Positions 54,889 through 63,370 of a DNA stretch of 64,000 nt are shown piece after piece. Origin of the DNA: Marivivens donghaensis (GTDB lineage: Bacteria > Pseudomonadota > Alphaproteobacteria > Rhodobacterales > Rhodobacteraceae); NCBI RefSeq assembly GCF_023541015.1, contig NZ_JALNPR010000004.1, positions 62,001 through 126,000 of the forward strand, in the 5' to 3' direction. The notes beneath the pieces were generated by a model. It ran no database searches, was not told where the DNA came from, and worked only from the letters and a program-made list of their open reading frames with translations. Numbering within the stretch: position 1 is the stretch's first letter; each line of letters opens with the position of its first letter. The translations under genes were made by a program, and so were the position numbers.

Positions 54889-57104
54889 TTCCTCGACCCA
54901 GCCGTTTCGAGAAACAGGTGAAGCGAGATCGGATCGATCGGTTTGTTCAAAACCTCAACGCCGATATTCGCGCTTAAGGCTTGAACATCGATGTTTCGAT
55001 TTGCCGTGATCAGGCGTGTTGGAACGCGCCCGATAAGGCTGCGCAACCGCTTGATCACGTCGGTTCCCAATTCGCCATTATCCAACTGGAAGTCGATGAG
55101 CATCGCATCGGGCGCGAGGTCGATTTCGGTGATCAATCGGGCGGCTTCTTCGCCCGATGATACGTCGAGGACTTCAACGTTCCACTTTTCCAGCAGCAGC
55201 GTTAACGCGCGGCGCATGTCCAAATCGTTCTCGACGAGCAAAACAACAAGCCCGTCGTGCCGCCATGCCGTTTGAGCGGGCACGGAGAGCCGTGATGGCG
55301 GAATATGTGTTGTGTCGTCAGCAAGCGGGACTGTGACCTTAAAGGCAGTGCCTTTGCCCTCAGTCGACTCGACTGTCAGCGGATGTCGCAACAATGCGCA
55401 TGCGCGGTCTACGATGGCCAGGCCAAGACCGAGGCCCTCGGATGCAGAGGATCGCGCGTTGAGGCGGTGGAATTCCTTGAAAATCGTTTCGTGTTCAGAG
55501 GCTGGAATCCCCGGCCCAGTATCCCACACCTCGACCCGCACCGAACGACGTGTTCTGCGGGTGCCGACCAGAACTGTGCCTTCGTTGGTGTAGCGAACTG
55601 CGTTGGAAATCAGGTTTTGAAGAATGCGTCGGATGTAGGTCGCATCTGATTTGACCCTTAGATCAGAGGGCAGGACCTTGAGCCGTAGTCCTTTTTTCGC
55701 AGCAATTGGTTCGAACTCGTCTCTCAGCTGGCGAAGTAGTGCACCCAGATCGATCTGGTGAATATCAACCGCAGCACGTCCTGATTCTAGTTTGGAAATG
55801 TCCAAGAGGGCTTCGATGATGTCTTGGACAGAGGTCAGCGCATTCTGCGCTTTGCTCACGACTTCACTGTGGCGTGGATCCGTGAGTTCCTCGCCGATTG
55901 ACGACAAATAGAGCGTTGCAGCGGACAGTGGTTGCAGAAGGTCATGCGATGCCGCCGCCACAAAGCGTGAGCGTGATGCAATCGCCCGTTCCGCTACCGC
56001 CAGCGCATCTTCGAGTTCGAGGGTGCGTTCCGTCACGCGCTGTTCGAGCGATTCATTGGCGAGCGACAGCGCGCGCGCCGCATCTTTTTCAGCGGTGATA
56101 TCGGTGATCGAAATCACGAAGCCCTTGTCGGGCATCTCTTCCGCGAAGAGGTCAAACCACCGGGTTTCACCGCGTTTAAATTCGAATCTGAGCGGCGGGC
56201 GCGGATCGGTCCGCGTGACCCAGCGCATCAAGCCACCACCCGTCACATCACCTTCGATTGTGATATCGTTCTCGATGAGTTTGAGAATGATTTCGAAATC
56301 CAGTCCGATCCGAATTTGGGTCAGGGGGATGGACATGAGGTGCGCAAGCCGTTGGTTAAACCCCACGAGCCGCTGATTGTGGTCAAAAATTCCGACGCCT
56401 TGGTTTATGTGTTCGAGCGTTGCGCGGATCAGTTTCGCCTGATCATCCATCAGACGACCACGCTCCATCCGCTCCATCCGAATGATGTCGGAAATGTCGG
56501 TCTGCATGACCACGGTCTGCCCACCAGCCATGCGGTGTTCGCTCACCTGAACCCAGCGATCCCAGATCATGCGGACGTTGAACATCACATGTTCTTCGCC
56601 GTGGCGCAGCATCCGTTGCGCCACCCATGCCTCGGCGGATGAACCGTCGGGCAAGTGGAGGTATCGGCTACGGCTCACCATCCCGACATAGTCGTTAAAG
56701 CTAAGCCCAGGGCGCAACTGACTGCGAATGTCGGGCATGTGCATGCCGAAACGGCTGTTGCACATAATGAGTGTCCCGTCCGAGTCAAAAAGACCAAAGC
56801 CCTCTTGGATCGTTTCAATCGCGTTCGCGAGGTCAGAGCGGGCGCGTTCGGTTTCGAGGTTCGCCGTTGCGAGGCGCGCGTTGGATTCGTTCAAAAGGTC
56901 GAGCGCATGTTCGAGGTCGCGGGTGCGTTCGCGGACCTGCTCTTCCAAAAGGACTGCACGCTGGAACTGGGTATATGCCGCGCTGCGGTCGTCGTGATTC
57001 TGTTCGACACGCTGCATCAGCGCATCACAGATTTTCAGTAGCTTATCTCGCTGCCGTTCAATAGGTTCAGATAGGTCGATCAGAGTGAGCGAATTGGGTG
57101 TCAT
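54885..57104 (-). CDS. Soluble hybrid sensor histidine kinase (ErcS'-like) with PAS domains and receiver
   Basis: A 739-aa kinase without membrane segments. The order is an N-terminal coiled coil (about 15-95), two PAS-like domains (about 95-205 and 225-340), a second coiled coil, a HisKA domain with His387 in AAASHDLLQPLSAA, a HATPase with N497 (NLISNAV), DTGPGIP and EGLGLGLAIV, and a C-terminal receiver with Asp671 (AMLIDFQLD) and Lys721. It overlaps the FIST gene by 4 bases, and the NarL-type regulator is upstream. The trio resembles the FIST/ErcS'/ErbR set controlling PQQ alcohol oxidation in Pseudomonas; this is inferred from gene order. Confidence 0.9.
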   Translation of the reverse strand: MTPNSLTLIDLSEPIERQRDKLLKICDALMQRVEQNHDDRSAAYTQFQRAVLLEEQVRERTRDLEHALDLLNESNARLATANLETERARSDLANAIETIQEGFGLFDSDGTLIMCNSRFGMHMPDIRSQLRPGLSFNDYVGMVSRSRYLHLPDGSSAEAWVAQRMLRHGEEHVMFNVRMIWDRWVQVSEHRMAGGQTVVMQTDISDIIRMERMERGRLMDDQAKLIRATLEHINQGVGIFDHNQRLVGFNQRLAHLMSIPLTQIRIGLDFEIILKLIENDITIEGDVTGGGLMRWVTRTDPRPPLRFEFKRGETRWFDLFAEEMPDKGFVISITDITAEKDAARALSLANESLEQRVTERTLELEDALAVAERAIASRSRFVAAASHDLLQPLSAATLYLSSIGEELTDPRHSEVVSKAQNALTSVQDIIEALLDISKLESGRAAVDIHQIDLGALLRQLRDEFEPIAAKKGLRLKVLPSDLRVKSDATYIRRILQNLISNAVRYTNEGTVLVGTRRTRRSVRVEVWDTGPGIPASEHETIFKEFHRLNARSSASEGLGLGLAIVDRACALLRHPLTVESTEGKGTAFKVTVPLADDTTHIPPSRLSVPAQTAWRHDGLVVLLVENDLDMRRALTLLLEKWNVEVLDVSSGEEAARLITEIDLAPDAMLIDFQLDNGELGTDVIKRLRSLIGRVPTRLITANRNIDVQALSANIGVEVLNKPIDPISLHLFLETAGSRN

Positions 57105-58273
57105 TCACCATCCGGCGCAAAAATCGCCACCCCTGTCATCGTTTGGTTCACATGCATACTGTTGATCTGTTCGCCGTAGGTGGAGAACCCAACGACGCGA
57201 TTGTTCGCCATAATCTGGGACAAAGCCGTCGTCGCCTGTTTTTCCTGCGCTTCTACCCGTCGTAAGATACAATCGCAGGCAAAAATCGCATCAGGTTTAC
57301 GGCCTTTTCCGATGGCATTGAGTTCCCGTTCCAAATGGGTGGCCATGTCCTCTGGTTCGGCAAGCGCGAGGACCAGCCCTTCGTCGATGGCTGAGAAGAA
57401 CACCAAATCCCCATTGTCCAAGACACGCTGGATGGCGCGAACATGATGCGTGCCGCCAAAGCGCACGACCACGGGGTGGGCTGCAAAGGTAAAGGCGGAT
57501 AGTTGTTCAGGGTCTTTGCCGAGCAACCGCGCATATTCGCGCGCGGCGGGCTCTGCATTGATCTTACGGACGATGCGGCGTTTCGGGTCGGCCTCTGTCA
57601 CGACCATGCGAATTTCGGTTGGTTTCAGGTGATCGAGGCTAAACACATGGACAGGACAAATCGTGCGGACGAAACACAAAACAGCCGCGTGGGCATGGAC
57701 TTGACCATCCAGTGACACAAGCGTGGCACCAAAACGGTCGCCGTCACCCGCCGAGCCTCCAAACAAAGGGACAGGACCTAGTCCGCTTGAAATTGCAGAA
57801 ACGACTTCGTCCTCTTTGACCGATAGACCATCCACGGCGAGGAATGCGAATTCATGCTGCCATTCTGGTGCTTGCGAGGTGAGGATGGTCCGCGTACGGA
57901 TCATTTGTCCGACGATTTCCTGTTGATCGAGGTCCTCAAGGTCGGGGATCAACATCGGTGCAGCCGCGAAATGGGATGCGGGAAGACCCATCGCTACAAT
58001 CGTCTTTTCGTCATAACCACCTCGGCCAAGCTCACCCGCGGTAGTGCACCCGATGACATGCTCAGTTGGTAACGCTTGCGTTGCTTCGGCAACGACGGAT
58101 TTAAAGTCCGAACAGGGGCTCGCAAACAGAATGACTAGCGCAAAAGGACCATCGCCCAATGCGTCGCTGAGTGCGGCAATAGGATCTTTAGCGTCACAAG
58201 GTACCTGTGCCGACTTCACTATTCCTGTCAGATGAGTCGCTGCATCTAGTAACGACTTCCCGCTTCCTCCCAT
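57101..58273 (-). CDS. FIST domain sensory protein
   Basis: A 390-aa cytoplasmic FIST (F-box and intracellular signal transduction) protein. The N-terminal domain includes FALVILFASPCSDFKSVVAEA, VIGCTTAGELGRGGYDEKTIVAMGL and PLFGGSAGDG. The FIST_C domain (about 245-385) has FACDCILRR and VVGFSTYGEQINSMHVNQTMTG. FIST proteins bind small ligands, thought to include amino acids, and pass signals to partner kinases. The ATG follows AAGGAGGGGGG. It is coupled to the histidine kinase (ATGA) and lies 60 bp after the response regulator. Confidence 0.92.
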   Translation of the reverse strand: MGGSGKSLLDAATHLTGIVKSAQVPCDAKDPIAALSDALGDGPFALVILFASPCSDFKSVVAEATQALPTEHVIGCTTAGELGRGGYDEKTIVAMGLPASHFAAAPMLIPDLEDLDQQEIVGQMIRTRTILTSQAPEWQHEFAFLAVDGLSVKEDEVVSAISSGLGPVPLFGGSAGDGDRFGATLVSLDGQVHAHAAVLCFVRTICPVHVFSLDHLKPTEIRMVVTEADPKRRIVRKINAEPAAREYARLLGKDPEQLSAFTFAAHPVVVRFGGTHHVRAIQRVLDNGDLVFFSAIDEGLVLALAEPEDMATHLERELNAIGKGRKPDAIFACDCILRRVEAQEKQATTALSQIMANNRVVGFSTYGEQINSMHVNQTMTGVAIFAPDGE

Positions 58274-58333
58274 AGCCCCCCTCCTTGGCTAATCGACCCA
58301 CGCGGGTGGCGAGTCGAAGGGATCGTATGCCTG

Positions 58334-59032
58334 TCAGGACATGTCGTGCAAGACAGATGCAAAGCTGGCCTCCTGTGCCATCAAAACCGCTTGTGTGCGG
58401 CTTTGGACACCCAGTTTGCGCATGATCGCCGTAACGTGTGCTTTTACCGTAGTTTCGGCAATTGTTAGATCATAAGCGATCTGTTTGTTAAGTTTTCCTT
58501 CGCAGATCAGCTGAAGAATACGGGCCTGTTGGCGTGTCAGTCGAGACAAGCGGGCAATGGCCTCTTCGTGGTCAGTCAGCGGTGTGTTTGGGTCTGTGTC
58601 GAGCGGAACACCTTCGGGGACGTAGCGTTCGCCACGTGCGATTTTGTCGAATGCCATGCGGAACACATCCCGCTGACTATGTTTGGGGACAAACCCTGTA
58701 GCACCCGCACGAATGCATGACCCAATCATTCGGTGGTCCGCCATGGATGACACAACGATAATCGGGGTTATGGGTACGGCTGTGCGCAGGCGGATCAGGC
58801 CATCGAGGCCGCTCACGTCCGGCAAGTTCAGATCCAAGACAATGACGTCAGGCGTAGCGCCGTTCGCTATTTTCCGAAGGCCAGTTTCGAGATTCTCTGC
58901 CGTATCAATCTGCTGAATGGCAGCAACGGTCCGCAGGGTCATGGACAACGCATCGCAAAAGAGCGGGTGGTCGTCGATGATCAGGGCGGTTGCGAAAGTG
59001 TTTGTCATGGGCATTGCGCGTAAAGGATACAT
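58334..59032 (-). CDS. NarL/LuxR-family response regulator (AgmR/ErbR-like)
   Basis: A 232-aa two-component regulator. The receiver domain has the acidic pair in ALIIDDHPLFC and the phosphorylated Asp67 in VIVLDLNLPDVSG, with Ser and Lys in VVSSMAD and GFVPKHSQRD. The LuxR-type HTH (about 163-222) is LTRQQARILQLICEGKLNKQIA then TTVKAHVTAIMRKLGV. The start is uncertain: ATG at 59032, 59014 or 59008 are in frame and none has a strong ribosome binding site. It likely activates the dehydrogenase genes and is a candidate to bind the TATGGTCGTA sites. Confidence 0.9.
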   Translation of the reverse strand: MYPLRAMPMTNTFATALIIDDHPLFCDALSMTLRTVAAIQQIDTAENLETGLRKIANGATPDVIVLDLNLPDVSGLDGLIRLRTAVPITPIIVVSSMADHRMIGSCIRAGATGFVPKHSQRDVFRMAFDKIARGERYVPEGVPLDTDPNTPLTDHEEAIARLSRLTRQQARILQLICEGKLNKQIAYDLTIAETTVKAHVTAIMRKLGVQSRTQAVLMAQEASFASVLHDMS

Positions 59033-59107
59033 GGTCAGAGTCCGGAGTTATCGGAACCCTAGGCTAACAGGGTAGCGGCCATCCTCCTACGACACAAAGG
59101 TCTTATG

Positions 59108-59140
59108 TCAAAAACAAAGAAACGCGCCCGAAGGCGCGTT
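59108..59140 (-). terminator. Rho-independent terminator after the PQQ dehydrogenase
   Basis: On the minus strand AACGCGCC-TTCG-GGCGCGTT is an 8-bp stem with a stable tetraloop, followed by TCTTTGTTTTTG. It separates the dehydrogenase from the regulator genes. Confidence 0.9.
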
Positions 59141-59162
59141 CCAAAAGTTCATATTGGCTAGA

Positions 59163-60920
59163 TTAAGAGCCAGCGAGTTTGAATGTCCAAACCATGCCAC
59201 CTTGGTTCAGGTAGTTTACACGGTTTGCAACTTCGCCACCCCAGAGCGGAACAGCGCCACCCCAGCCAGATACGACCGACACATACTGCGCGCCGTCCAT
59301 TTCCCAAGTGACAGGCTGACCAACGATGCCCGAACCAGTCTGGAAGGACCAAACTTCTTCGCCAGTTTCGTCGTTCAGTGCGATGAACTTGCCTTCAGGA
59401 GTGCCGAAGAACACCAGACCGCCAGCCGTGGTCATAACGCCACCCCAGAGCGGAGCTTCGTTGCGGTATTCCCACTTGATATCGCCCGAATCTGGGTCGA
59501 TCGCTTTAAGCGAACCGATGTAGTCTTCGAACAGTGGTTTGATGGTGAAGCCCGAGCCGAGGTAGGCAGCGCCTTCGCGGTAGGTCACAGGCTCGTTCCA
59601 GATATCCATGCCCCATTCGTTCGACGGAACGTAGAAGTTACCGGTACGCTGAGAATAGGCCATCGGCATCCAGTTCTTACCACCGAGGAACGATGGAACA
59701 GCAAAGACCATTTCGCCTTTGTCGCCATCAGATGCCGCAGTCGGATCGCCAGGACGGTTGTCTTCGTTGTAGATCGGACGACCGTTTTCATCGATGCCCG
59801 AAGCCCACGAAATGTCACGCACGAACGGCGTTGCATGTACGAACGCACCGTCTTCGCGGTTCAGAACGTAGAAGAAGCCGTTACGGTCAGCCGTTGCAAA
59901 GCGGTCGTTGCCGTCGCGGTCGGTGTAGGCAACCACTTCGTTCACACCGTCAAAGTCCCAGCCTTCGCGCGGGGTCGTTTGGAAGTGCCATTTGATCTCG
60001 CCAGTTGCGGGATCGATACCAAGGCGGGATGCTGCGTAGAGGTTGTCGCCTGCGTTACCTTCGACAGGTGTGCCCGCGTTGCGGAGGTGCGAGTTCCAAG
60101 GCGCAGGGTTACCAGCACCAAAGACGAGCGTGTCAGTCTCGATGTCATACGAACCACCGAGCCACGTTGCGCCGCCGCCAGTTTTCCACATGTCGCCCGG
60201 CCAGGTCGCGTTGAGCGTGCCAGTCATGGTCGATTCTTCGCCATTCAGGGTGCCCATGTGACCTTCGATCACCGGACGGGTCCAGACGAGCTCACCCGTT
60301 TCTGTGTCGCGTGCTTGGACTTCGCCAACGATACCGAATTCACCGCCCGAGTTACCGGTGATGATAAGGCCGTTCACGATGAGCGGTGCGGCTGTGTAGG
60401 AATAGCCAGCGCGGTAATCTGCAATTTTCTTGTTCCAAACAACGTCGCCAGTTTTCAGGTCCAATGCGACCAGGCGAGCGTCGAGAGTACCGAAGAAGAT
60501 CTTGTCGCCGTAGATCGCAGCGCCACGGTTGATCACGTCACAGCAAGGCAAAATACCTTCGGGGAGACGAGCGTCGTATTGCCAAATTTCTTCGCCAGTG
60601 TGGACGTCAATCGCGTAGAGGCGCGAGTACGAACCAGTGACATACATAATGCCATCGTAAACAAGCGGCTGGGTTTCCTGACCACGCTGTTTTTCACCGC
60701 CAAGCGAGAACGCCCATGCAGGCACAAGGTTCTGAACTGAGTCAGTGTTGATCTGATCCAACGGGCTGTAACGCTGAAGGTTACGACCCATACCGTTGGT
60801 CACGATTTGATCTGTAATGGTTTGGTCATTGGCCACTTCTTCTTCGGTGACCTGTGCGGTTGCCTGCGTTGATGCCAGTGCCATAAGGCTGACCGACGCG
60901 GCCATGATGAAACGCTTCAT
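59163..60920 (-). CDS. PQQ-dependent alcohol dehydrogenase, lanthanide-type (PedH/ExaA family)
   Basis: A 585-aa periplasmic quinoprotein that oxidises alcohols and aldehydes and passes electrons to a cytochrome c. It has a signal peptide ([22 protein letters not shown]). The adjacent Cys126-Cys127 pair ([10 protein letters not shown]) forms the disulfide over PQQ, and eight propeller repeats with W motifs follow. The catalytic Asp322 is in [10 protein letters not shown]. Asp324 two residues on matches lanthanide-dependent enzymes (PedH, XoxF) where calcium enzymes such as ExaA have Ser. GGGAGG precedes the ATG. No PQQ synthesis or cytochrome gene is in the window. Confidence 0.94.
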   Translation of the reverse strand: MKRFIMAASVSLMALASTQATAQVTEEEVANDQTITDQIVTNGMGRNLQRYSPLDQINTDSVQNLVPAWAFSLGGEKQRGQETQPLVYDGIMYVTGSYSRLYAIDVHTGEEIWQYDARLPEGILPCCDVINRGAAIYGDKIFFGTLDARLVALDLKTGDVVWNKKIADYRAGYSYTAAPLIVNGLIITGNSGGEFGIVGEVQARDTETGELVWTRPVIEGHMGTLNGEESTMTGTLNATWPGDMWKTGGGATWLGGSYDIETDTLVFGAGNPAPWNSHLRNAGTPVEGNAGDNLYAASRLGIDPATGEIKWHFQTTPREGWDFDGVNEVVAYTDRDGNDRFATADRNGFFYVLNREDGAFVHATPFVRDISWASGIDENGRPIYNEDNRPGDPTAASDGDKGEMVFAVPSFLGGKNWMPMAYSQRTGNFYVPSNEWGMDIWNEPVTYREGAAYLGSGFTIKPLFEDYIGSLKAIDPDSGDIKWEYRNEAPLWGGVMTTAGGLVFFGTPEGKFIALNDETGEEVWSFQTGSGIVGQPVTWEMDGAQYVSVVSGWGGAVPLWGGEVANRVNYLNQGGMVWTFKLAGS

Positions 60921-61026
60921 CTGTTCCTCCCGTTCTCGAATTCGAGGGTCTTAAGAAGGACGGATGGACTCCGCACTTCCTCCCCGCCGCAAGTATTGGG
61001 AGCGTTTAATCCAAGGGGAATTACAC

Positions 61027-61036
61027 CATGGTCGTA
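61027..61036 (+). promoter_or_regulatory. TATGGTCGTA-type site, copy 1 (one mismatch)
   Basis: CATGGTCGTA, one base from the full form. It is 12 bp before copy 2 in the divergent dehydrogenase/binding-protein region, giving a direct repeat that could bind a NarL-type dimer. Confidence 0.55.
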
Positions 61037-61038
61037 GC

Positions 61039-61048
61039 TATGGTCGTA
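61039..61048 (+). promoter_or_regulatory. TATGGTCGTA-type site, copy 2
   Basis: Exact TATGGTCGTA, in the same orientation as copies 1 and 3. It lies 119 bases upstream of the dehydrogenase start and 84 bases before the binding-protein start. Confidence 0.6.
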
Positions 61049-61071
61049 GATGCAACTGCAGCAATTGCGCC

Positions 61072-61081
61072 TATGGTCGTA
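61072..61081 (+). promoter_or_regulatory. TATGGTCGTA-type site, copy 3
   Basis: Exact TATGGTCGTA, 33 bp (about three helical turns) from copy 2 in the same orientation. It lies 51 bases before the binding-protein start. Confidence 0.6.
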
Positions 61082-61131
61082 TTTCCGCAAAGCTGTGCGC
61101 TGATAGTGTTCCTTCAACTAGGGAGGAATAA

Positions 61132-62106
61132 ATGACTTTACTCAAGACGCTGGGTTCAGCGGCTGTTTGTGCCGTGATTGCAGCCTCTTCGGCCTTTGCC
61201 GAAACCCCAGTTTTGCGTGCTGCGGTCATGGAATCGGGCACAGTGAACTGGGAGCTGGACACGATCACCCATTACGGATTCGATGCGGATCACGGCTTTG
61301 ACCTTGAAGTGACGGGCATGGGCGGTGGCAACGCGTCCCAGATCGCGTTCTTAGGCGGTGAAGCGGATGTAATCGTGTCGGATTGGCTCTGGGTTGCGCG
61401 TCAAAAAGCAGCCGGCGTTGATCTGGTTTTTATTCCATACTCTAAAGCGGTAGGTGGTCTGTTGGTGAAAGACGACAGCCCAGCACAGACCTTGGCCGAC
61501 CTGAACGGCGCAAAAATCGGGATTGCTGGCGGGCCTCTTGATAAAAGCTGGCTGATCCTGCGTGCCTATGCGCAGCAAGAGTACGGCATGGACCTCGTTG
61601 CGCAGACTGAACAGGTTTTTGGCGCTCCGCCTCTGATTGCCGAAACGGCCCTTTCAGGTGAAACTCAAGGCGCGATCAATTTCTGGCATTGGGCCGCGAA
61701 AATGGAAGCGGGCGGGATGCACAGTCTGATCGATGTTTCGACGGCCGCAGAGGCTTTGGGGTTAGATCCTGAAACACCGTTGTTGGGCTATGTTTTGCAC
61801 GGTGAGACTTTCGCCGAAAATCCTGATCTAGTTTACGCGCTGGCCGATGCGTCTGCCGATGCCAAGGCGTTGCTTGCGACTGATTCCTCTGCATGGGATC
61901 GTTTACGGGACCGTATGAACGCAAGGTCGGATGAGCAGTTCGAAGCTCTCAAGGCGGGCTTTATTGCGGGTATTCCTGCTGCTGGATCAGTTGATGAAGA
62001 AGCCGCGGCGCGGATGATGGCGCTTATGATTGAACTTGGTGGTGCAGAGTTGGTGGGTGACATGACTGAAATGCCTTCGGGCATATTCCTTCAGCCACGG
62101 AACTAA
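61132..62106 (+). CDS. NitT/TauT-type ABC substrate-binding protein
   Basis: A 324-aa periplasmic binding protein. Signal peptide MTLLKTLGSAAVCAVIAASS with cleavage near AFA. The family core includes NASQIAFLGGEADVIVSDWLWV and YSKAVGGLLVKDD, ALADLNGAKIGIAGGPLDKSW-type segments, with Trp and Asp residues in the likely ligand pocket. Such proteins often lie next to PQQ dehydrogenase genes in methylotrophs; the ligand is unknown. AGGGAGGAA precedes the ATG. It is 3 bp before the ATPase gene. Three TATGGTCGTA-type sites precede it. Confidence 0.88.
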   Translation: MTLLKTLGSAAVCAVIAASSAFAETPVLRAAVMESGTVNWELDTITHYGFDADHGFDLEVTGMGGGNASQIAFLGGEADVIVSDWLWVARQKAAGVDLVFIPYSKAVGGLLVKDDSPAQTLADLNGAKIGIAGGPLDKSWLILRAYAQQEYGMDLVAQTEQVFGAPPLIAETALSGETQGAINFWHWAAKMEAGGMHSLIDVSTAAEALGLDPETPLLGYVLHGETFAENPDLVYALADASADAKALLATDSSAWDRLRDRMNARSDEQFEALKAGFIAGIPAAGSVDEEAAARMMALMIELGGAELVGDMTEMPSGIFLQPRN

Positions 62107-62109
62107 GAA

Positions 62110-62748
62110 GTGGCGTCCACTCTCAGAAAAACAACAGAGCCCGCTTTGGCGGGCTCGGCCGTTTTGTCGGTCGAATTGGACGGTTTCGCTATTAGGGGAA
62201 CGCCAATTCTCGGCGCACTCGCTCTTGAGGTGGCGCGAGGTGAAACCGTTGCTCTGACGGGGCCATCTGGGATCGGTAAGACGACATTGCTGCGGATCAT
62301 CGCGGGGCTTGAGTCTGGCTATCACGGAAAAGTCCGATTGCGCGGTGTCCCTGCCGTCGTGTTCCAAGAGCCAACATTACTGCGTTGGCGAACCTTGGCG
62401 CAGAACCTATGCCTCGCCACGCGCATTTCCGAACGCGATGCCTTGGATCATTTGGCCAGAGTGGGATTGGCGGACAAAGCTGACCTTTTCCCCGATCAAC
62501 TCAGCCTCGGGCAGCAGCGAAGGCTATCACTCGCGCGGGCCTTCGCCTTGCGTCCTGATATCCTGCTGATGGACGAGCCTTTCGTGTCGCTTGATCCGTC
62601 CTTGGCCGAAGAGATGATGACGCTCTTTGAAAAGCTCAGGGCGGATGATCAGCCCGCAACACTTCTGATCACACATGAAGAGCGCGAAGCTGAACGATTG
62701 GCGGACCGCATCGTTCGGCTGGATGGCCGCCCTGCAATGGTCGTTTAG
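62110..62748 (+). CDS. ABC transporter ATP-binding protein (NitT/TauT type)
   Basis: A 212-aa ATPase. Walker A GPSGIGKTTLLR (about residues 53-64), Q-loop VVFQEPTLLRW, signature LSLGQQRRLSLARA (Leu where the usual form has LSGG), Walker B ILLMDEPFVSLD and the H-loop TLLITHEEREAE. The first 18 codons span a strong hairpin (62137-62156) and a TTG at 62164 is an alternative start. No permease gene follows: the next gene is on the other strand. The short length fits an ATPase without a C-terminal domain. Confidence 0.87.
   Translation: MASTLRKTTEPALAGSAVLSVELDGFAIRGTPILGALALEVARGETVALTGPSGIGKTTLLRIIAGLESGYHGKVRLRGVPAVVFQEPTLLRWRTLAQNLCLATRISERDALDHLARVGLADKADLFPDQLSLGQQRRLSLARAFALRPDILLMDEPFVSLDPSLAEEMMTLFEKLRADDQPATLLITHEEREAERLADRIVRLDGRPAMVV
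62137..62165 (+). terminator. Hairpin with short T-run near the ATPase gene start
   Basis: GAGCCCGC-TTTG-GCGGGCTC is a perfect 8-bp stem, followed after GGCCG by TTTT. It lies inside the annotated first codons, or before the alternative TTG start. It may reduce expression of the ATPase relative to the binding protein. Confidence 0.5.
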
Positions 62749-63293
62749 AACAACGGTGAGAATTTCCAGTTGTCCGCGTCAGGTGTAATTTCATTCAAAT
62801 CATAGTCTGCGCCACGCAGACGCTGGGCAATTTCGACGCCTTGCGATGCGGCTTGATCAACAAATGTTTTGCCTGCCTCGCTGTCCTGTTCGACGCCCCA
62901 GCCGCGCATTAAATCGATGCCATGGTTAAACATGCCGACTGGATCGCCAGCTTCGGCGGCTTGACGGTTCCATTCTGCGGCGGCCTCGGGGTCGATGTAG
63001 CCGTCGCCACCAAACCCGTTATCCTCCATGTAGGCCATCCAAGACATCGCGGCGGAGTAGCCAGCATCAGCGCAGGTCTCAAAAGTAAGGCGGGCGCTGT
63101 CATGGTTGCCACCTTTGGTCATGAAATACCCCGCAGCGCAGCCTGTCATCGAAGTCTCGCCGCGGCTCATATCCTCAAGGATTCGATCCATGGTTAGCTC
63201 TTCTCGGTTAAGGTCTCCGTAGAGCGATAGATCATCTTCTTCGGCCAAGACGGGTGTCGCGAGAATTGCGATGATGAAAGCAAACTTAAACAT
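62745..63293 (-). CDS. Exported Sel1-repeat protein
   Basis: A 182-aa periplasmic protein. Signal peptide MFKFAFIIAILATPVLAEED with a VLA cleavage site. Two to three Sel1-type helical repeats are visible, as GYSAAMSWMAYMEDNGFGGDG, AAAEWNRQAAEAGDPVGMFNHG and GWGVEQDSEAGKTFVDQAASQG. Such solenoids mediate protein contacts. It lies 77 bp after the ABC-2 permease on the same strand, with a TATGGTCGTA site 60 bases before its start. It converges with the ATPase gene, overlapping by 4 bases. Confidence 0.82.
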   Translation of the reverse strand: MFKFAFIIAILATPVLAEEDDLSLYGDLNREELTMDRILEDMSRGETSMTGCAAGYFMTKGGNHDSARLTFETCADAGYSAAMSWMAYMEDNGFGGDGYIDPEAAAEWNRQAAEAGDPVGMFNHGIDLMRGWGVEQDSEAGKTFVDQAASQGVEIAQRLRGADYDLNEITPDADNWKFSPLF

Positions 63294-63352
63294 ATGCGTC
63301 GTCCTCCCTATCCGTTGAGACTAGCGAAAACCCCAAGAAAAGTCGCCCTTCC

Positions 63353-63362
63353 TATGGTCGTA
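63353..63362 (+). promoter_or_regulatory. TATGGTCGTA-type site, copy 4
   Basis: Exact TATGGTCGTA (TACGACCATA on the coding strand of the Sel1 gene), 60 bases before the Sel1 start. It suggests the Sel1 gene is in the same regulon as the dehydrogenase. Confidence 0.55.
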
Positions 63363-63370
63363 GATCGGCG

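Noticed and set aside
59154-60740. 528-codon frame opposite the PQQ dehydrogenase
   Set aside because: It has low complexity and no domain; the opposite strand encodes a full quinoprotein with signal peptide and terminator.
62736-62748. AATGGTCGT at the end of the ATPase gene
   Set aside because: It resembles the 10-bp element but lies in the coding sequence and lacks the last A, so I do not count it as a site.
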